Source: Brevipalpus yothersi
Taxonomy: Eukaryota > Arthropoda > Arachnida > Trombidiformes > Tenuipalpidae
Length of the DNA: 64,000 nt
Assembly: GCA_003956705.1 (NCBI GenBank)
Contig: QZCP01000037.1
Span: 2,410 to 66,409, forward strand
Direction of reading: 5' to 3'
The position numbers and the translations under genes were made by a program. The notes under the pieces are model-generated. The model made no database searches and was not told the DNA's origin. It worked only from the letters and a program-made list of their open reading frames with translations. This document shows positions 1 to 10,646 of the stretch, piece after piece (positions within the stretch are counted from its first letter, which is position 1; every line of letters begins with the position of its first letter).

Positions 1-50
1 AAATGACTACTGTTCTTTGAAAGTGAAACTAGCTAAGTGTAAGTGGATAT

Positions 51-698
51 GTGGACTTAGTCTATCATGAGGAAGAAATGGATGGTAATACTATAAGATC
101 AGATCCACCAAGAGTTGAAGGAATTCTCGAACTTGCTTATGCCAAAAATGTTAAACAATTGGTGAGTATGCTTGGAAGCTTCAATCATCATTCCAAATTC
201 CCTGCAGGCTAGTCTACGCTAGTTGCTCCTTTCTATCGCTTGACTTCAAAAGCAGTGAAATTCAAGATAACAAAAGAGCACAAAGATGCTATTGATCAGA
301 CAAAAAATTTATTAGCTCGAGATTGCCTCCTCTGCCATTTCAATCCATCTCCGATCAGAATCATAATTGACGCTTCGAACCAAGCTGTTGCTGGAATTCT
401 GGAACAATTGGAAGATGGCCATTGGAGAGCAGTCAACTACCTCAGTCAGAAACTGAAAAAATACCAGAAAAATTATACAACTGAAGATAAAGAAGCTCTC
501 GCCTGTGTGCTAGCTGTATCGAAATTTGAGCATTCTCTGGAAAGTAGGGAATTCACTATTGTTAGTGATTATTGTGCACTTTGTTATCTTGCAAAAGCTT
601 CGTTCAAATTAGAGAAGCTTCATCGATGGAAAACAGCTCTCAATCAGTTTGATTACAAGATCGTCTATTCTGGAGGAGAAACTCATCTAGCTGACTGA
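51..698 (+). pseudogene. Ty3/gypsy retrotransposon pol: end of reverse transcriptase and RNase H
   Basis: One frame interrupted by a TAG at 210-212. The first part (about 51-209) matches the C-terminal thumb region of gypsy reverse transcriptase (SDPPRVEGILEL, KNVKQLVSMLG). The second is RNase H: IIIDASNQAVAGILEQ (first acidic residue), YTTEDKEALACVLAV (Glu), FTIVSDYCALCYL (Asp) and YKIVYSGGETHLAD, where a TGA interrupts the end. These enzymes copy element RNA into DNA. The element extends off the left edge. Two stops show it is dead. Confidence 0.85.
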
Positions 699-879
699 CA
701 TACTAAGTGTACAGCTTGGAGTCACAGAAAACTAGAAGGAATTAGTGGAGATGATCTGTTCGTGTACGACGTCTGAATTTGCAAAGTTGTGAATACGAAT
801 AGATCATATTTGATCGATTTTCCAATCGAACAATTCAATGAGAGAGAGGAAGAGAGAGGCCAAATTCTGATAATGAGTG

Positions 880-1514
880 GTGAGAAGGTTCTGTACTAGT
901 TGCTGATACAGCAGTTCTATTTGATAGGAACGAATTGATGAGAAAACAGAAACAGGATTCTTCTTGTCGATCAGTGATGGATGAGATTGAAAACAAACTT
1001 GAATCTAGCTTCTCGAAAATTTGATATCCATGAAGCATTTTTGCTGCGAACCAATAAAAAAACGAGCTCAATCTGGAATTGTGTTGCCAATAGGGTTTAA
1101 AAATGAGATCATAGATTTTTACCAACCAGGTAGCCAAGGGCTTCATTTTGGGTTCCAAAAAACTTATGACTCAGTCGCAAGTTATTCCTGGTCCAATGAA
1201 CTCGTTCAATTGATCAAAACTAGAGTTGAACAGTGTGAAAGTTGTGAGAAAATGAAACCAGTGAACAAAATTGTTCACTGAGCAAAGAGGTGATCTTACC
1301 TCTCCAACGACCAACGACCAACGACCAACTGAGAAAAAATGATCAAGTCAAGAAGCTCATTGATTTTTTTCAGAGAGAAGGCTTCCCAGTCCCCATAGAC
1401 AATGAATTCATGGGAACAGATTCTGGAGAAAAGTATATTTTTGGATTAGTCTTTTCGAGAGAAGAATTATTGATCATCAATATTTTTTCCACAGACCACG
1501 CCCCATTGAGATAA
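880..1514 (+). pseudogene. Ty3/gypsy integrase remnant (zinc-binding domain, possible start of core)
   Basis: Continuation of the same element with frameshifts. The segment 1,021-1,281 reads VLPIGFKNEIIDFYQPGSQG, LHFGFQKTYDSVASYSW and VEQCESCEKMKP, matching the H-H-C-C zinc-binding domain of gypsy integrase; the first His is replaced by Gln. After a stop, 1,290-1,514 reads QVKKLIDFFQREGFP and IDNEFMG, weakly like the integrase catalytic core. A four-fold ACCAACG run occurs at about 1,308-1,330. No long terminal repeat was recognised. Confidence 0.7.
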
Positions 1515-1560
1515 ACGATTTCAGAGCTAAAACTCAAGTTTTTTGTCATATTTGGAAGCA

Positions 1561-2290
1561 AGAACCCATTTTTGACCCACTTCTCCCAGTAATCTGGGTG
1601 TGAGTCATACATCATTTTATCACTTTTTTGATAAGGATCTCAGGGGCACCAAGATTATCATGTGGTCATTGGCACTTTTTTCAGCACCACCGACTTTTTA
1701 TTCCAACTTAGGTATGAGTCATATCTTATCTTATCAGATTTTTGATAAGTGATAAGAAAATGCAATCAGGTATCGGCTTCCATGCTCTATCTCCAAGATA
1801 TACCATAGAAACCCATTTTTCACTCACTTCTCCCAATAATCTGAGTATGAGTCACATGTCATCTTATCAGATTTTTTGTGGGTGTTGTCATGCCAACCAA
1901 AACATTCTGTGGTCAAGCCACTTTTTCCAGCACGTCGGGTTTTACTGAAGATTCCCTAGCTAATTCTTATCTTATCTTATCACACTTTTTGTGAGTGATA
2001 AGAAAATTTTATCATATCAGAGATAGACCCTCTGGTCCTCGAGATAGAGCGGAAAAAGTGGATTTTAACTAGCTTCCAGCAACATTCGGATGATGAGTCA
2101 TACCTTATCTAATCACACGTTCGATAAGAAAACCTATGATACCACTTTCGTTTCGATATGATGAACTCTTTTGGAAAATGAAAAAATGGTCATATCTCTG
2201 AAAGTATGAGTCATGGAGAGTTATCAATCTAATTCTTGGTCTTATCACACCTGATAACATCTGATAAGAAAGTTTCATCAAAATCTAAGA
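1561..2290. repeat. Tandem array, ~245-bp period, of GATAAG palindrome units
   Basis: Three diverged copies start near 1,561, 1,809 and 2,050, with a fourth partial copy possibly after 2,290. The word GAGTCA recurs at about 1,602, 1,715, 1,848, 2,094 and 2,206, i.e. alternating spacings of about 113 and 133 with the full period about 246. Each half-unit carries an imperfect palindrome such as CTTATCAGATTTTTGATAAG. This looks like a higher-order satellite or the internal repeat of a non-autonomous element. Confidence 0.7.
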
Positions 2291-2689
2291 GGGGGCACTT
2301 TTCCCATAGAAAATGGGTATTGTCCTTAGGGTATGTGTACTGCTGCCCTGGGTCTACCTACTAACAACTTGAAGATTGAATTCCTATCTGCATATTCGGT
2401 GTAAGCTAAGTGATTGTCTTGATCGAAGATCGTCGAATTCGCACAGCAACCACCAAGTGGAGGTCTGTTGTTCGGCAATTACTAATCTGATGGCTGATTC
2501 TCTACTTGAATATTGGTTGTGTAACAGTAGAACTCTATTCGAGACCCAATTCTGATCCCTCTCAATTTACCTATCCAAAAGTACCCATCGGATATAGTAT
2601 CCCTGTGAAATCTTACAGTGTAGGACTGAATTTTTTCCAGAATACAAAAATGGCCTGGGAGGTAGGATTCTATGGGGATACTCCATTTG

Positions 2690-3500
2690 ACGTGTAGAAT
2701 TTCATGAGCTAACTTGGAGAGGATTGTTCAGGGATGACATGGGTTTATTGGGCAGAATATTACCTTACTTAAATCTGAACCTAAACCTGAACCTAGACGT
2801 GACCTGACTCGGCGCATTAGTAGTTAGAGTGCTCCCACCTAACCTTGGGTTCTCAGGCTCTAGTTCGGAAGGAAGCTGGAACGGCCTGGAAGGCTATTTG
2901 ATGTCTGACTGGATCCAAGTACTAGAGGCAGGATTCTATCGAATGATCTAATCTATGGGATATATGGTGAGAGGAAGCGTCTATGGCAACACCAACACCC
3001 ACAGGGGCAAATATGTGAATATAACTAAGGAAAAAGAATAGTCACTATTTTGGTCCTAGCTTGGAAAGATTTGAGACTCATCTTATCTTATCTACTCTCC
3101 AATAAAAAACATGATTATACCATTCTCAACTGTCTGTGCCTCTTCGTTCTTGAGATATGAATGCCAACGTCCTGGAGCTTGATTAAGCCACAAAAGGTCT
3201 CGATTTAACCCGATTTTGATTCAACTTATTTTTTCTGAGAGCCTAAATCAAATGAAATTGTTCGATGATAAGATTGATGAGATAAAATCATGACCGGATA
3301 ACAAAATAGTGGAAAACCACATTTTCTTCTATAGCCGATCATATCTCCATAAATCGCTCTTACCACATGACCAAACTGATAGCATAATTAGTTAATCTTA
3401 TGATAAAGAATGCCAAGGAGTTTCAAGCTTTTAAAACGGATCTTTTCTTTGTTATACTGAAAAACGTTCTCTTATCTTGATGCTTAACAAAATGCTCTGA
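2690..3500. other. Stretch without recognised gene
   Basis: Moderately GC-richer than the introns. It has a short CCTRAA-like hexamer run near 2,773-2,797 and TCTTATCTTATC words near 3,079 that echo the array at 1.56-2.29 kb. No coding sequence is recognised. The 63-codon ORF at 2,506-2,697 just before it has no known domain. Confidence 0.4.
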
Positions 3501-3626
3501 CCAAATAATGGAATTCACACCACAGCGTGTTTAAATGATAATGAACATGCTGAGAAAGTTCCAAGGTGCTGACTAGTATCATTTTTGAGATATGAGCAAT
3601 TCATCTCCAGAAACCATTGTTCAAGG

Positions 3627-3956
3627 CTATACCTTGGTATACAAGAAGACAAAGACATGCCGGTCCACCATAAAACACCTCGGTGGACCATAATCTTTAC
3701 CCAGAGATTGACAAGCTCGTCCGTACATCTTTGAACACCCATCATGGTTACAAATACATTCCTCATTTCCAGGGATTACTATTTCTCCCGCTGGACACTT
3801 TCTGCAATCAAAACTTCCAATCGTGTTTACACAGGATAATCTATCAGGACACTTATTCTTTGTTTGGCACTCATCAACATCTACACAGACTCCATTCAAT
3901 ATAGTGAATCCCTCTCTACACATGTCATTTACTCTAGCCTCATCTCCAAAAATCAT
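3627..3956 (-). pseudogene. Calcium-binding EGF-like fragment 2
   Basis: Clear cbEGF signature: CREGFTILNGVC, then DVDECQTKNKCPDRLSCVN, then IGSFDCRKCPAGE, with D-x-D-E-C for calcium and six cysteines in EGF spacing, followed by ECICNHDGCSKMYGRACQ. Such modules occur in fibulin/fibrillin-type extracellular proteins. An in-frame TGA lies directly upstream, so without an acceptor such as the AG before the DVDEC codons (phase 1, usual for EGF exons) it cannot be translated alone. A possible donor is CTGG|GTAAAG near 3,705. Either an exon of a spliced gene or a remnant. Confidence 0.5.
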
Positions 3957-4391
3957 TGTTCAAGACTATACCCAGGACGCTGAGTCGGACATCGCAGTTC
4001 CCAACTGAGTATCGATCCAGCCCATTCAAGATGGATACTAACTGTGATGGTGAATACCAGTAAAGATTGACCACTCGGATTACCCAATAAGATTACCTGG
4101 GGGCTTCACCCATAGTCACCGTTTGACCCGACGACTTAGGGGAGCAAATCCAGAGTGGTCACAGAAACCCCATCTTATTCTGAACCAATCCTCCTCAAAT
4201 AAGCTCATGGGATTTCACACATGGAATGAAAGATCCCTGTAGAATCCCACTCCCCTCCAACCATTTTTGTATCTCGGAAAAAAATCATCTCCGCACCCTG
4301 GGCCTCTATGGACACACTTCACTCGACGAGTACTATCCAATGGGTAAGTTCGTGATCAGTCATATCTATCAGCAACAGAATCAGATGGACT

Positions 4392-4583
4392 TTAACTTGA
4401 CTCGCTATTACATAGCTCAAAAATGCCACAAGAGTCATCAACATCTCGACATTGTGTTTCAGCATGCATAAACACGCATGTTAACTTATCGCAGCGTGGG
4501 CTATTGTCACATTTTGATCCTTCAGTTAGTGTAGGATTATTCTCTACAGGCTGTGATATAATCGATGCCACTTTACATTGTTC
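4392..4583 (-). pseudogene. Cysteine-rich EGF-like fragment 1
   Basis: Reading frame with EGCK-like cysteine spacing: SKCDNSPRCDKLTCVFMHAE, then TQCRDVDDSCG, ending in TAA at 4,392. CRDVDDSC resembles the junction between calcium-binding EGF modules (D-V/I-D-E-C). It may be an exon or remnant of the same gene as the fragment at 3.6-3.96 kb, on the same strand. No clear splice sites link them. Confidence 0.35.
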
Positions 4584-4639
4584 GAGAAATAAAAATGAGA
4601 CTTTTCCCCATCATCATCATATTTTCTGTTATAAATGAC

Positions 4640-5560
4640 GTGTGGGGTCACACGTTTGATTCAGAAAACATCTAATTGTTTACTGAGAATTGATCAACTT
4701 TGAAGATGTAATACTCAGCTTGATCCATCTAAATTTCGCTTAGACGACCTCCAATCTTCGTTCCGAACGATGAAGGAGACTGTGATACTCTCAGACTGAC
4801 GAAAAGTGAAAATCACTTAGAATTGGAACAACCGTGTTGAACTGTGCCGATGGAGTTCGTGGATCATTCGAAACAACAGTAACTCCTTCAAAATATCTCC
4901 TAGAAACCATGTTCTCCAAATACATCAACCTGGATCCAATAATCCAATCACAGAGATGCCACGAGAGAACATCAAAAATCACCGAGGCAGTTGTTTACTT
5001 TGACCATTTCTTCTGTACTCGATATTTAATTTTGTTCCAGTTTTTCTCCTGTCTTTCTAGGGAGAAAACTTTTTCTAAAAAGGCACTATCCATTTCGTAT
5101 TCCATTTGATGAAGTAGAAAGAGATGGTGCATTCAGTGTACATTTGATCCTAGAAAATTATGTGGGATAAATTAGGTGAAAGACTATAAATCATGCATTT
5201 TGATTATTTTCTGTTACAGATCGTTGGGGAAGATGATGCTGATATATCGATACTTTCCATCAGCTAAGAGAAATCTTCCGGCGTTCTTTAATATGGATAG
5301 TCTCCATATTTCTACTTTTCTGATTTTTCTAGGTTGAAGACGAACATTTCGAAGAGTGTCCCAGGAGATCGAGAAGAGAGTTGATCTTATTCCCCTCCCT
5401 ACGAACAGTTGTAATGAAAAAAATTGGAGAGAGTTGATCGTATTCCTCTTCCTCTCTCCCTACTACTACTACTGTATATTTACATGTACATAGAATCTCT
5501 CTCTCTCTCTCTTTGAGTTGGTTTCAAAAGCCGCAAAGCCCATTTAATTCAATTAAATTG
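4640..5560. other. Stretch without recognised gene
   Basis: Between EGF fragment 1 and the zinc-finger gene. It contains a CT tract near 5,498-5,512 and AT-rich sequence. Short ORFs on both strands show no domain. Confidence 0.4.
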
Positions 5561-5576
5561 GGTATGGCTAGAATAT

Positions 5577-5582
5577 TTTATT
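5577..5582 (-). terminator. AATAAA polyadenylation signal of the zinc-finger gene
   Basis: AATAAA on the minus strand about 65 nt past the TAG at 5,645, in AT-rich sequence. The position is suitable for a short 3' untranslated region. Confidence 0.5.
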
Positions 5583-5644
5583 TGTCATCATCAAACAAAG
5601 AATAGAATTGTGAATAATTGTAATTGTATATTGTAATATTATTG

Positions 5645-6109
5645 TTAGGGTTTTTCTTCCATATGAGGATATGGACACGGTGTAGGTGGATAGCGTGGAT
5701 ATATTGATGGATATTTGAAAGAAAAAACCGCTTCAGCAAATTCTCGAGCAGTCATAGTATTTTTGGAATATCCAACGGCCAGTAGTACAGTACCATTTTC
5801 ATTTATGGTTATTTGTGATTTGTGAGATCTTCTTAAATGCAATTCCATTTGCCAATGAGATCGGGCAGTGGCCACGAAAACCAGAGAACAAAATTTACAT
5901 TTGACAATAGGTAATATTGTGTTCGATAAACGGTTATTCTCCAATATCGGATTGTAAATTTCCGCATACTCTTTTCTATTTTTGGGGGTTCGAGCTAAAT
6001 TTTCAAGAATTTTTTTGTCTTCTAAAGGTATATTTAGAGTAATATTGTATGGTAATGTATTCCAATCGATTTCGCTCTTCTTATACTGACCATCAAAGGG
6101 CTTAGTCAT
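5645..6109 (-). CDS. Unrecognised protein with one C2H2-type zinc finger (3' part of a longer reading frame)
   Basis: 154-codon ORF from an ATG at 6,109 to a TAG at 5,645. At about residues 70-95 it has CKFCSLVF and then MELHLRRSH, i.e. C-x2-C and H-x4-H, a C2H2-like finger that could bind DNA, RNA or protein. The tail is Pro/Tyr-rich (YPSIYPRYPPTPCPYPH). AATAAA at 5,577-5,582, about 65 nt after the stop, supports a real 3' end. The same frame continues upstream for 18 codons without stop and meets a single TAG at 6,164-6,166, beyond which lies the polyglutamine ORF. The two are probably one gene. I do not recognise the family. Confidence 0.6.
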   Translation of the reverse strand: MTKPFDGQYKKSEIDWNTLPYNITLNIPLEDKKILENLARTPKNRKEYAEIYNPILENNRLSNTILPIVKCKFCSLVFVATARSHWQMELHLRRSHKSQITINENGTVLLAVGYSKNTMTAREFAEAVFSFKYPSIYPRYPPTPCPYPHMEEKP

Positions 6110-6163
6110 GTTAGATATAGGAAACTGATGATGGGAAACTGATGTTTGTGGTGCATATCCCCC

Positions 6164-6614
6164 CTACAAATTACCGTTTGTCGCACTGGTATTCGTCCAG
6201 TTGATGAAGTTGTTGATGACAGTGATGATGATGATGATGATGAGGGTGGTGGTGGTGGTGGTGGTGGTTGTGCTTTTTGATAGTGGTAAGGATGATGAAA
6301 ATTTTTGAAAATTTTTGTATGATGAACTTTTATATGATGATGCTATTGCTGATGATAATAATGATGATGAGGAAGGAATAGAAGTTCTTGGAATAGTTGT
6401 CGTCGATAGAGGTGTGTTTGCTCCGATGTGCCCACCACAATTATTATGGAGTCCATTCAAATGACATATCAAATTTGCTTGATCTTTTACAGTTGTTTGT
6501 TCGTTATTACCAAATGACAAAACGTATTCAGAGTAAAGATGGATGAGTTGGCACGTTATACTCCCAATTTGGTCAACCAAATTGGCCATAGAGCGTCTTT
6601 CACCATTTATTGGC

Positions 6615-6657
<43 letters not shown>

Positions 6658-6880
6658 CATCATAACCAAATGTATTGTTATTGTTTTTACTTTGTGGAGG
6701 GGTTTCTGGAGGGGATTGCATCAGTGTTTCAGATGCTCGATGATGAATCACTGATGGCGACATCGGTGGGTTTGATGAAAATTGGTTTAGTGGTACAGTG
6801 GTATTGCGCCAAAGGATTAAAAAACGATAACACAGTAGATGACACCGTGTACTTCGCAAGTGTTTTATGTTTCTTTCCAT
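6164..6880 (-). CDS. Polyglutamine, low-complexity ORF (probable 5' part of the zinc-finger gene)
   Basis: 238-codon ORF from ATG 6,880 to TAG 6,164. It contains MSPSVIHHRASETLMQSPPE, a run of 14 Gln (6,615-6,656), a more ordered stretch (LVDQIGSITCQLIHLYSEY) and then Ser, Thr and Ile runs caused by trinucleotide repeats (6,219-6,270). The last part reads poorly as protein, so the true exon may end earlier. One possible donor is ACT|GTAAAA (near 6,491), whose phase fits the zinc-finger frame if the TAG at 6,164-6,166 serves as the acceptor. Poly-Gln plus Ser/Thr/Pro suggests a nuclear regulatory protein; this is inference. Confidence 0.45.
6615..6656. repeat. (CAA/CAG)n encoding polyglutamine
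   Basis: TTG repeat on the plus strand, read as 14 Gln codons on the minus strand within the 238-codon ORF. Likely length-variable. Confidence 0.8.
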
Positions 6881-7357
6881 CCGTTTAGTTGGGCTATTGA
6901 GCTCAGTGGTATGCTAAACTCCCTCTGATCTACAAGCACGAGATGAGATAGGAAACTCAACTTTTATCCTCCAACATATACTATGGATTTTTGCTTCATC
7001 ATCTTTCCTTTGCTTCTGTTTGATAGTTTTTGCTAACTCAGATGCTTTTCTATCTCGAACGAATGATGAGCTCGAGTGAAGATATTTCATTTCTGTATAA
7101 ATTTGGCTCGAAATTACCATTCGATGTCATTTCTTTCTGGCTTTGCTCTAATGGGAGTGAAATCTATTCTATCTACTCCCTTCTGTCCTTGATTTTGTTA
7201 TCATTCAGATTGAACAACCTTTCTGGCAGCATTATCAAGGAATGATATAGTCTTTCACTATATCAATGTGTGAAGGGAAGATGAATTTCCTGGAGTTCTG
7301 GATCATTTCAAATTTTTCCGATCAGGTAAGCCGAGTATTACAAAACATCTTCTTGGT

Positions 7358-7612
7358 ATACATAGCTGATCGATTACTGATGCCAATGTGGCACCCTCTC
7401 AAGCTTCTTTAGTGAAGTACGATGTCATGTTTTGTTGAGGTCCGACCCTAACTATGGATACGATTCTGAATGCACCCCACTGTTTGGAGAGTCCTGCTGA
7501 TCTAATAGAAGTTGTCGTTTGGGTCTCAAAAATTGAAGAATTAGTTAGTACAACTGCAAGAGTAACTGTTTTGGGCTCATCACTCTAGAGAACAGAGAAC
7601 AAAAACCTTCAG
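7358..7612 (+). pseudogene. Trypsin-like serine protease remnant, N-terminal region with catalytic His
   Basis: Reading SITDANVAPSQASLVKYD resembles the mature N-terminus of trypsins. It is followed by FC, a TGA where a Gly of the usual C-G-G is expected, then TMDTILNAPHCLESPADLIE, corresponding to the catalytic-histidine motif (usually T-A-A-H-C; His codon 7,478-7,480). The internal TGA and a later TAG at 7,610 show that it is dead. Chymotrypsin-fold family S1 is clear from the order of these words; the substrate is unknown. Confidence 0.6.
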
Positions 7613-8169
7613 GAGAACATAGATTCACTGATGCATATATTGATGGTTACGATATTTATGGTGAAGTGACTGGAGCCAAGAATCCATTCTGTATAGAAGA
7701 AATCTATAATCAGATTTTCATTGGAACTAGAGAGATGGGGACCCCCTCATGCGTAAATTTGGAGAAGATTTTCATGTACAATATGGAGTAGTAGCCAGTG
7801 GTCTGAGTAGAAGGGAAAAAATTCATACTCCTCTCAGTGAAGTTATGATATCTCGTAGGTGAACAGTTTGAAATCGATGGGAAACGTTTTTACAGCAATA
7901 CTCGAGCATGGTATATTCTCAATTGAAATATTATGAACGGTTTCAATAGCAAACTTACACTAATTTGGTCTTCTTTCAATTTTTAATGAATTTTGAATCG
8001 GATGCACAGATGGAGAGAAATCATCTTGGAATCAAGAATAGAGTTCAAGAAAGGAATACTCTCTACCGATTGTCATGGTTGGCCAAGATTTTTTCCTGTT
8101 TGGGATCTATCCTCAGCCGTACACATATTTTGACAATAAGAGACTACGTCACACGCTATTCACATTCCG

Positions 8170-8460
8170 AAAACAAGGCTCCTACAAGTGTTATTCCAGG
8201 CATACATTCAGCGCATCATATTGATCCACTCGAAGGTCATGTAGTTGGGAGTATCGAACCCTCCGAAGATATCCCGCAGAATCCAGGATACCTCGCTATT
8301 CTCAAACTCGAAACTCCAATTGATATATTCAACGAATCAATTTCTGTTGCAATTACTCTCGGGAGAAATGTTGGGCTGGTACGATGGCATCTGTCGATGG
8401 CCTCGAGATCGGTAGGACCGAGCATGAAAACTGGATAGCAGCAAATTTGATGATCGTTGA
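8170..8460 (+). pseudogene. Trypsin-like serine protease remnant, central region
   Basis: An open stretch contains NPGYLAILKLETPIDIF and NESISVAI, which resembles the segment around the catalytic Asp of chymotrypsin-fold proteases (usually D-I-A-L-L-K-L-x-x-P-I). The Asp itself is missing: the position reads Tyr-Leu. Reading ends in a tandem stop at about 8,439-8,450. It probably belongs with the fragment at 7.36-7.61 kb, but the 560 bp between them is not readable as protease. No GDSGGP motif follows. Confidence 0.45.
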
Positions 8461-8499
8461 CGACACGTAGACATACTCTATGGGTTTTACAGTGTGGAG

Positions 8500-9870
8500 A
8501 ATAGCCTCCCCATCACTCAGCCAGAGCTTGGGCAGGAACTTCGCTAGCTCCAGCTAACTGGGATGAGGATTGGACAGTCTTATTCAATCCTAATCCCTGG
8601 GGAGGAGAACAGGGATGAGGATGTACTCATCCCTCTCCTCTCTTTTTCTCACTCTTTTTCTCACTCTCTTTCTTTTCTTTTTCTCTTTCTTTTTCTCTCC
8701 TTTTCCCACTCTCTCCCTCTCTTCTATCTTCAATATGTTATAATCTATCAGTACTCTTTTGGAGTTTATATTTTACTTCGAAAATTTGTGCATTGGTATG
8801 GTTAGTTGTATGTATGCAGTGAGCATTGTGCGTGCAGCATATTGGAAGCTCCGATACTCACCCTCGGGCGAGCAGCTTCTTTATCCTTATCCTCGACTTA
8901 TCCCCTAACCAACTCTTCTCCCCCTCTTTGGTTTGAGAGCTCTCTTTTTCTCTTCTTTTCCCCCATCGCCTCTCCTCAACCTTTTTCTGCTTCCCCCTTC
9001 ACTGAATGTTGCCATGGTTTTGGGTGAGTCTCACTCAAGACTGTTTATGCTGTTTGATGTTTTTATACGGATGGCAGTTGTAGAGAATTAACTTGAGCCC
9101 TGACAAAAGAATTATGTGGGGAAATTTTATATCTGGAGAGACAACCTGATGAGGTAGACCTTGGAGCACCTCTGATTGTTAAAAGAGGGGGACAATAGCT
9201 ACAATATCGAGTCTTGAGAACACCATCTGTACGCTATCCTTTTCTCTCTTTCTCTTTCTCTCTCATTTACTGATGAGAATAAACTTTCTCCCGGAACATA
9301 CTTCATGACACCGAAACGTCGATTACTAATTTTTCCACCCATTATTGATCAATCAACAGCTTTTATCGATGTAACCTTTCATACTTTTCTGCTTTTTTGG
9401 GATGTACTTATACGTTTCCAGCTCATCAATCGAGTGCGTCAATCGGAAGCGACTCCACGATATATCCTTTAGCCCCTGCCCGTAATGAAAACACAATTGA
9501 ATAGGTCAATCTAGTTCTGTAGCGCGGATAGTTCAAAGAATAGATGTAAAAAATCATCAGTTCAATTGAACGTAGAAAATTTTCGCATCAGATGGAGTCA
9601 CTGGATTCCACAACTCTCTCCTAAAAATAACATTGAAGACATGATGTAGCGATATTTATTTCTTTCAGATGCAAAGATTATTAGATCATCAAGTATTTCC
9701 ATCATTTTGATGACATTATTATTCATTGTTCAACACCTTAATGATTGTGGTAGGCTTCAAATAAACATCTCATTCCTCTGGCTTCTTGATTCTGATACCT
9801 TAGAGGGGTCATTGCTGATCGAGAAGCTTGTTGAGACATCGAAAACTGAAGAGCGTTGATTGAATTGGCT
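8500..9870. other. Non-coding stretch between protease remnant and 9.97-kb ORF
   Basis: Begins with a CT-rich low-complexity tract (about 8,633-8,730 and again 8,930-9,010), followed by AT-rich unique sequence. No ORF with recognisable content and no mobile-element ends are visible. Confidence 0.5.
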
Positions 9871-9970
9871 AGAAATTGTTCTTTTCTTGCTCCAGTTCAT
9901 TCTCCGTTTTTTACATTTGTAGGGCGGCCAAACGTTTTCGAGAATGGGGGAATTTTTATACTGGATTTTT

Positions 9971-10192
9971 TTATTGGCTCCGAGCTGAGCTTGTATCTTT
10001 CTTAGACCAAGTGATACTGTCTAACCTTCTTCTGATAAATTCATGGAACAGATTATATCGTAGAAAGACATTTTGAGGCTTCTGATCCGCTCCCGAGTAG
10101 GCGAAGAGAGAAGTTTGTTGCTGACTTGACTGGCTGAGAGTAGAATTTCTTGCTCGCTTGGCTGGTTCGACAGCCATCAGAGAATCATCCAC
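9971..10192 (-). CDS. Unassigned ORF with basic nuclear-signal-like motif
   Basis: 73-codon ORF, MDDSLMAVEPAKRARN at the start, then a Ser/Gln-rich stretch (STLSQSSQQQTSLF) and KPQNVFLRYNLFHEF. The composition is more protein-like than neighbouring ORFs and PAKRAR resembles a basic nuclear localisation signal, but no domain or family is recognised. It may be an exon, a remnant or chance. It lies between the mariner remnant and the protease fragments. Confidence 0.2.
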   Translation of the reverse strand: MDDSLMAVEPAKRARNSTLSQSSQQQTSLFAYSGADQKPQNVFLRYNLFHEFIRRRLDSITWSKKDTSSARSQ

Positions 10193-10646
10193 TTCCTTTG
10201 ATGAAAATCAGAGATGGACAGCATATATGTGCTCACAAATAGCTATGCTGATAGAATTATCTGGACAATTACACTGATAAGCATGAATACAAATAGCGCA
10301 AAGTTCGCAGAGATTTGTGCAGCATTTTATCAGAAAATATTTGGTCACCGTATGGATTCCTGTCACCTCTAAGGATGGAATGGCCCATGTGTTTTCAGAT
10401 ATATCAGAAATAAGCCTAGCCTAAAGTATTCCCTCGATAATCGTCAGTTAAGCCGACTAAAGAAAATCATCCCAAAACCTAATCATCTGTCCTAGAGGAC
10501 CCTGCAAACCAGTTGGAAGCAGCAGTGAATGTTGCACAGAGTTCTATCAAGGATGTTCCCGGGGCAAAATTGGTGGAAAAATAAAAAAACCACTATCTAA
10601 CTTAGGCAAAGAGAGAGAGAGAAAAGATGAGCTCGCGCGTGGCCTT

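Noticed and set aside
1561..2290. GATAAG clusters as a GATA-factor enhancer
   Set aside because: The sites sit in a tandem repeat beside transposon debris; repeat structure explains them better than a regulatory role.
2773..2797. CCTAAA/CCTGAA/CCTAGA run resembling telomeric repeat
   Set aside because: Only about four degenerate hexamers; too short and imperfect to be an interstitial telomere.
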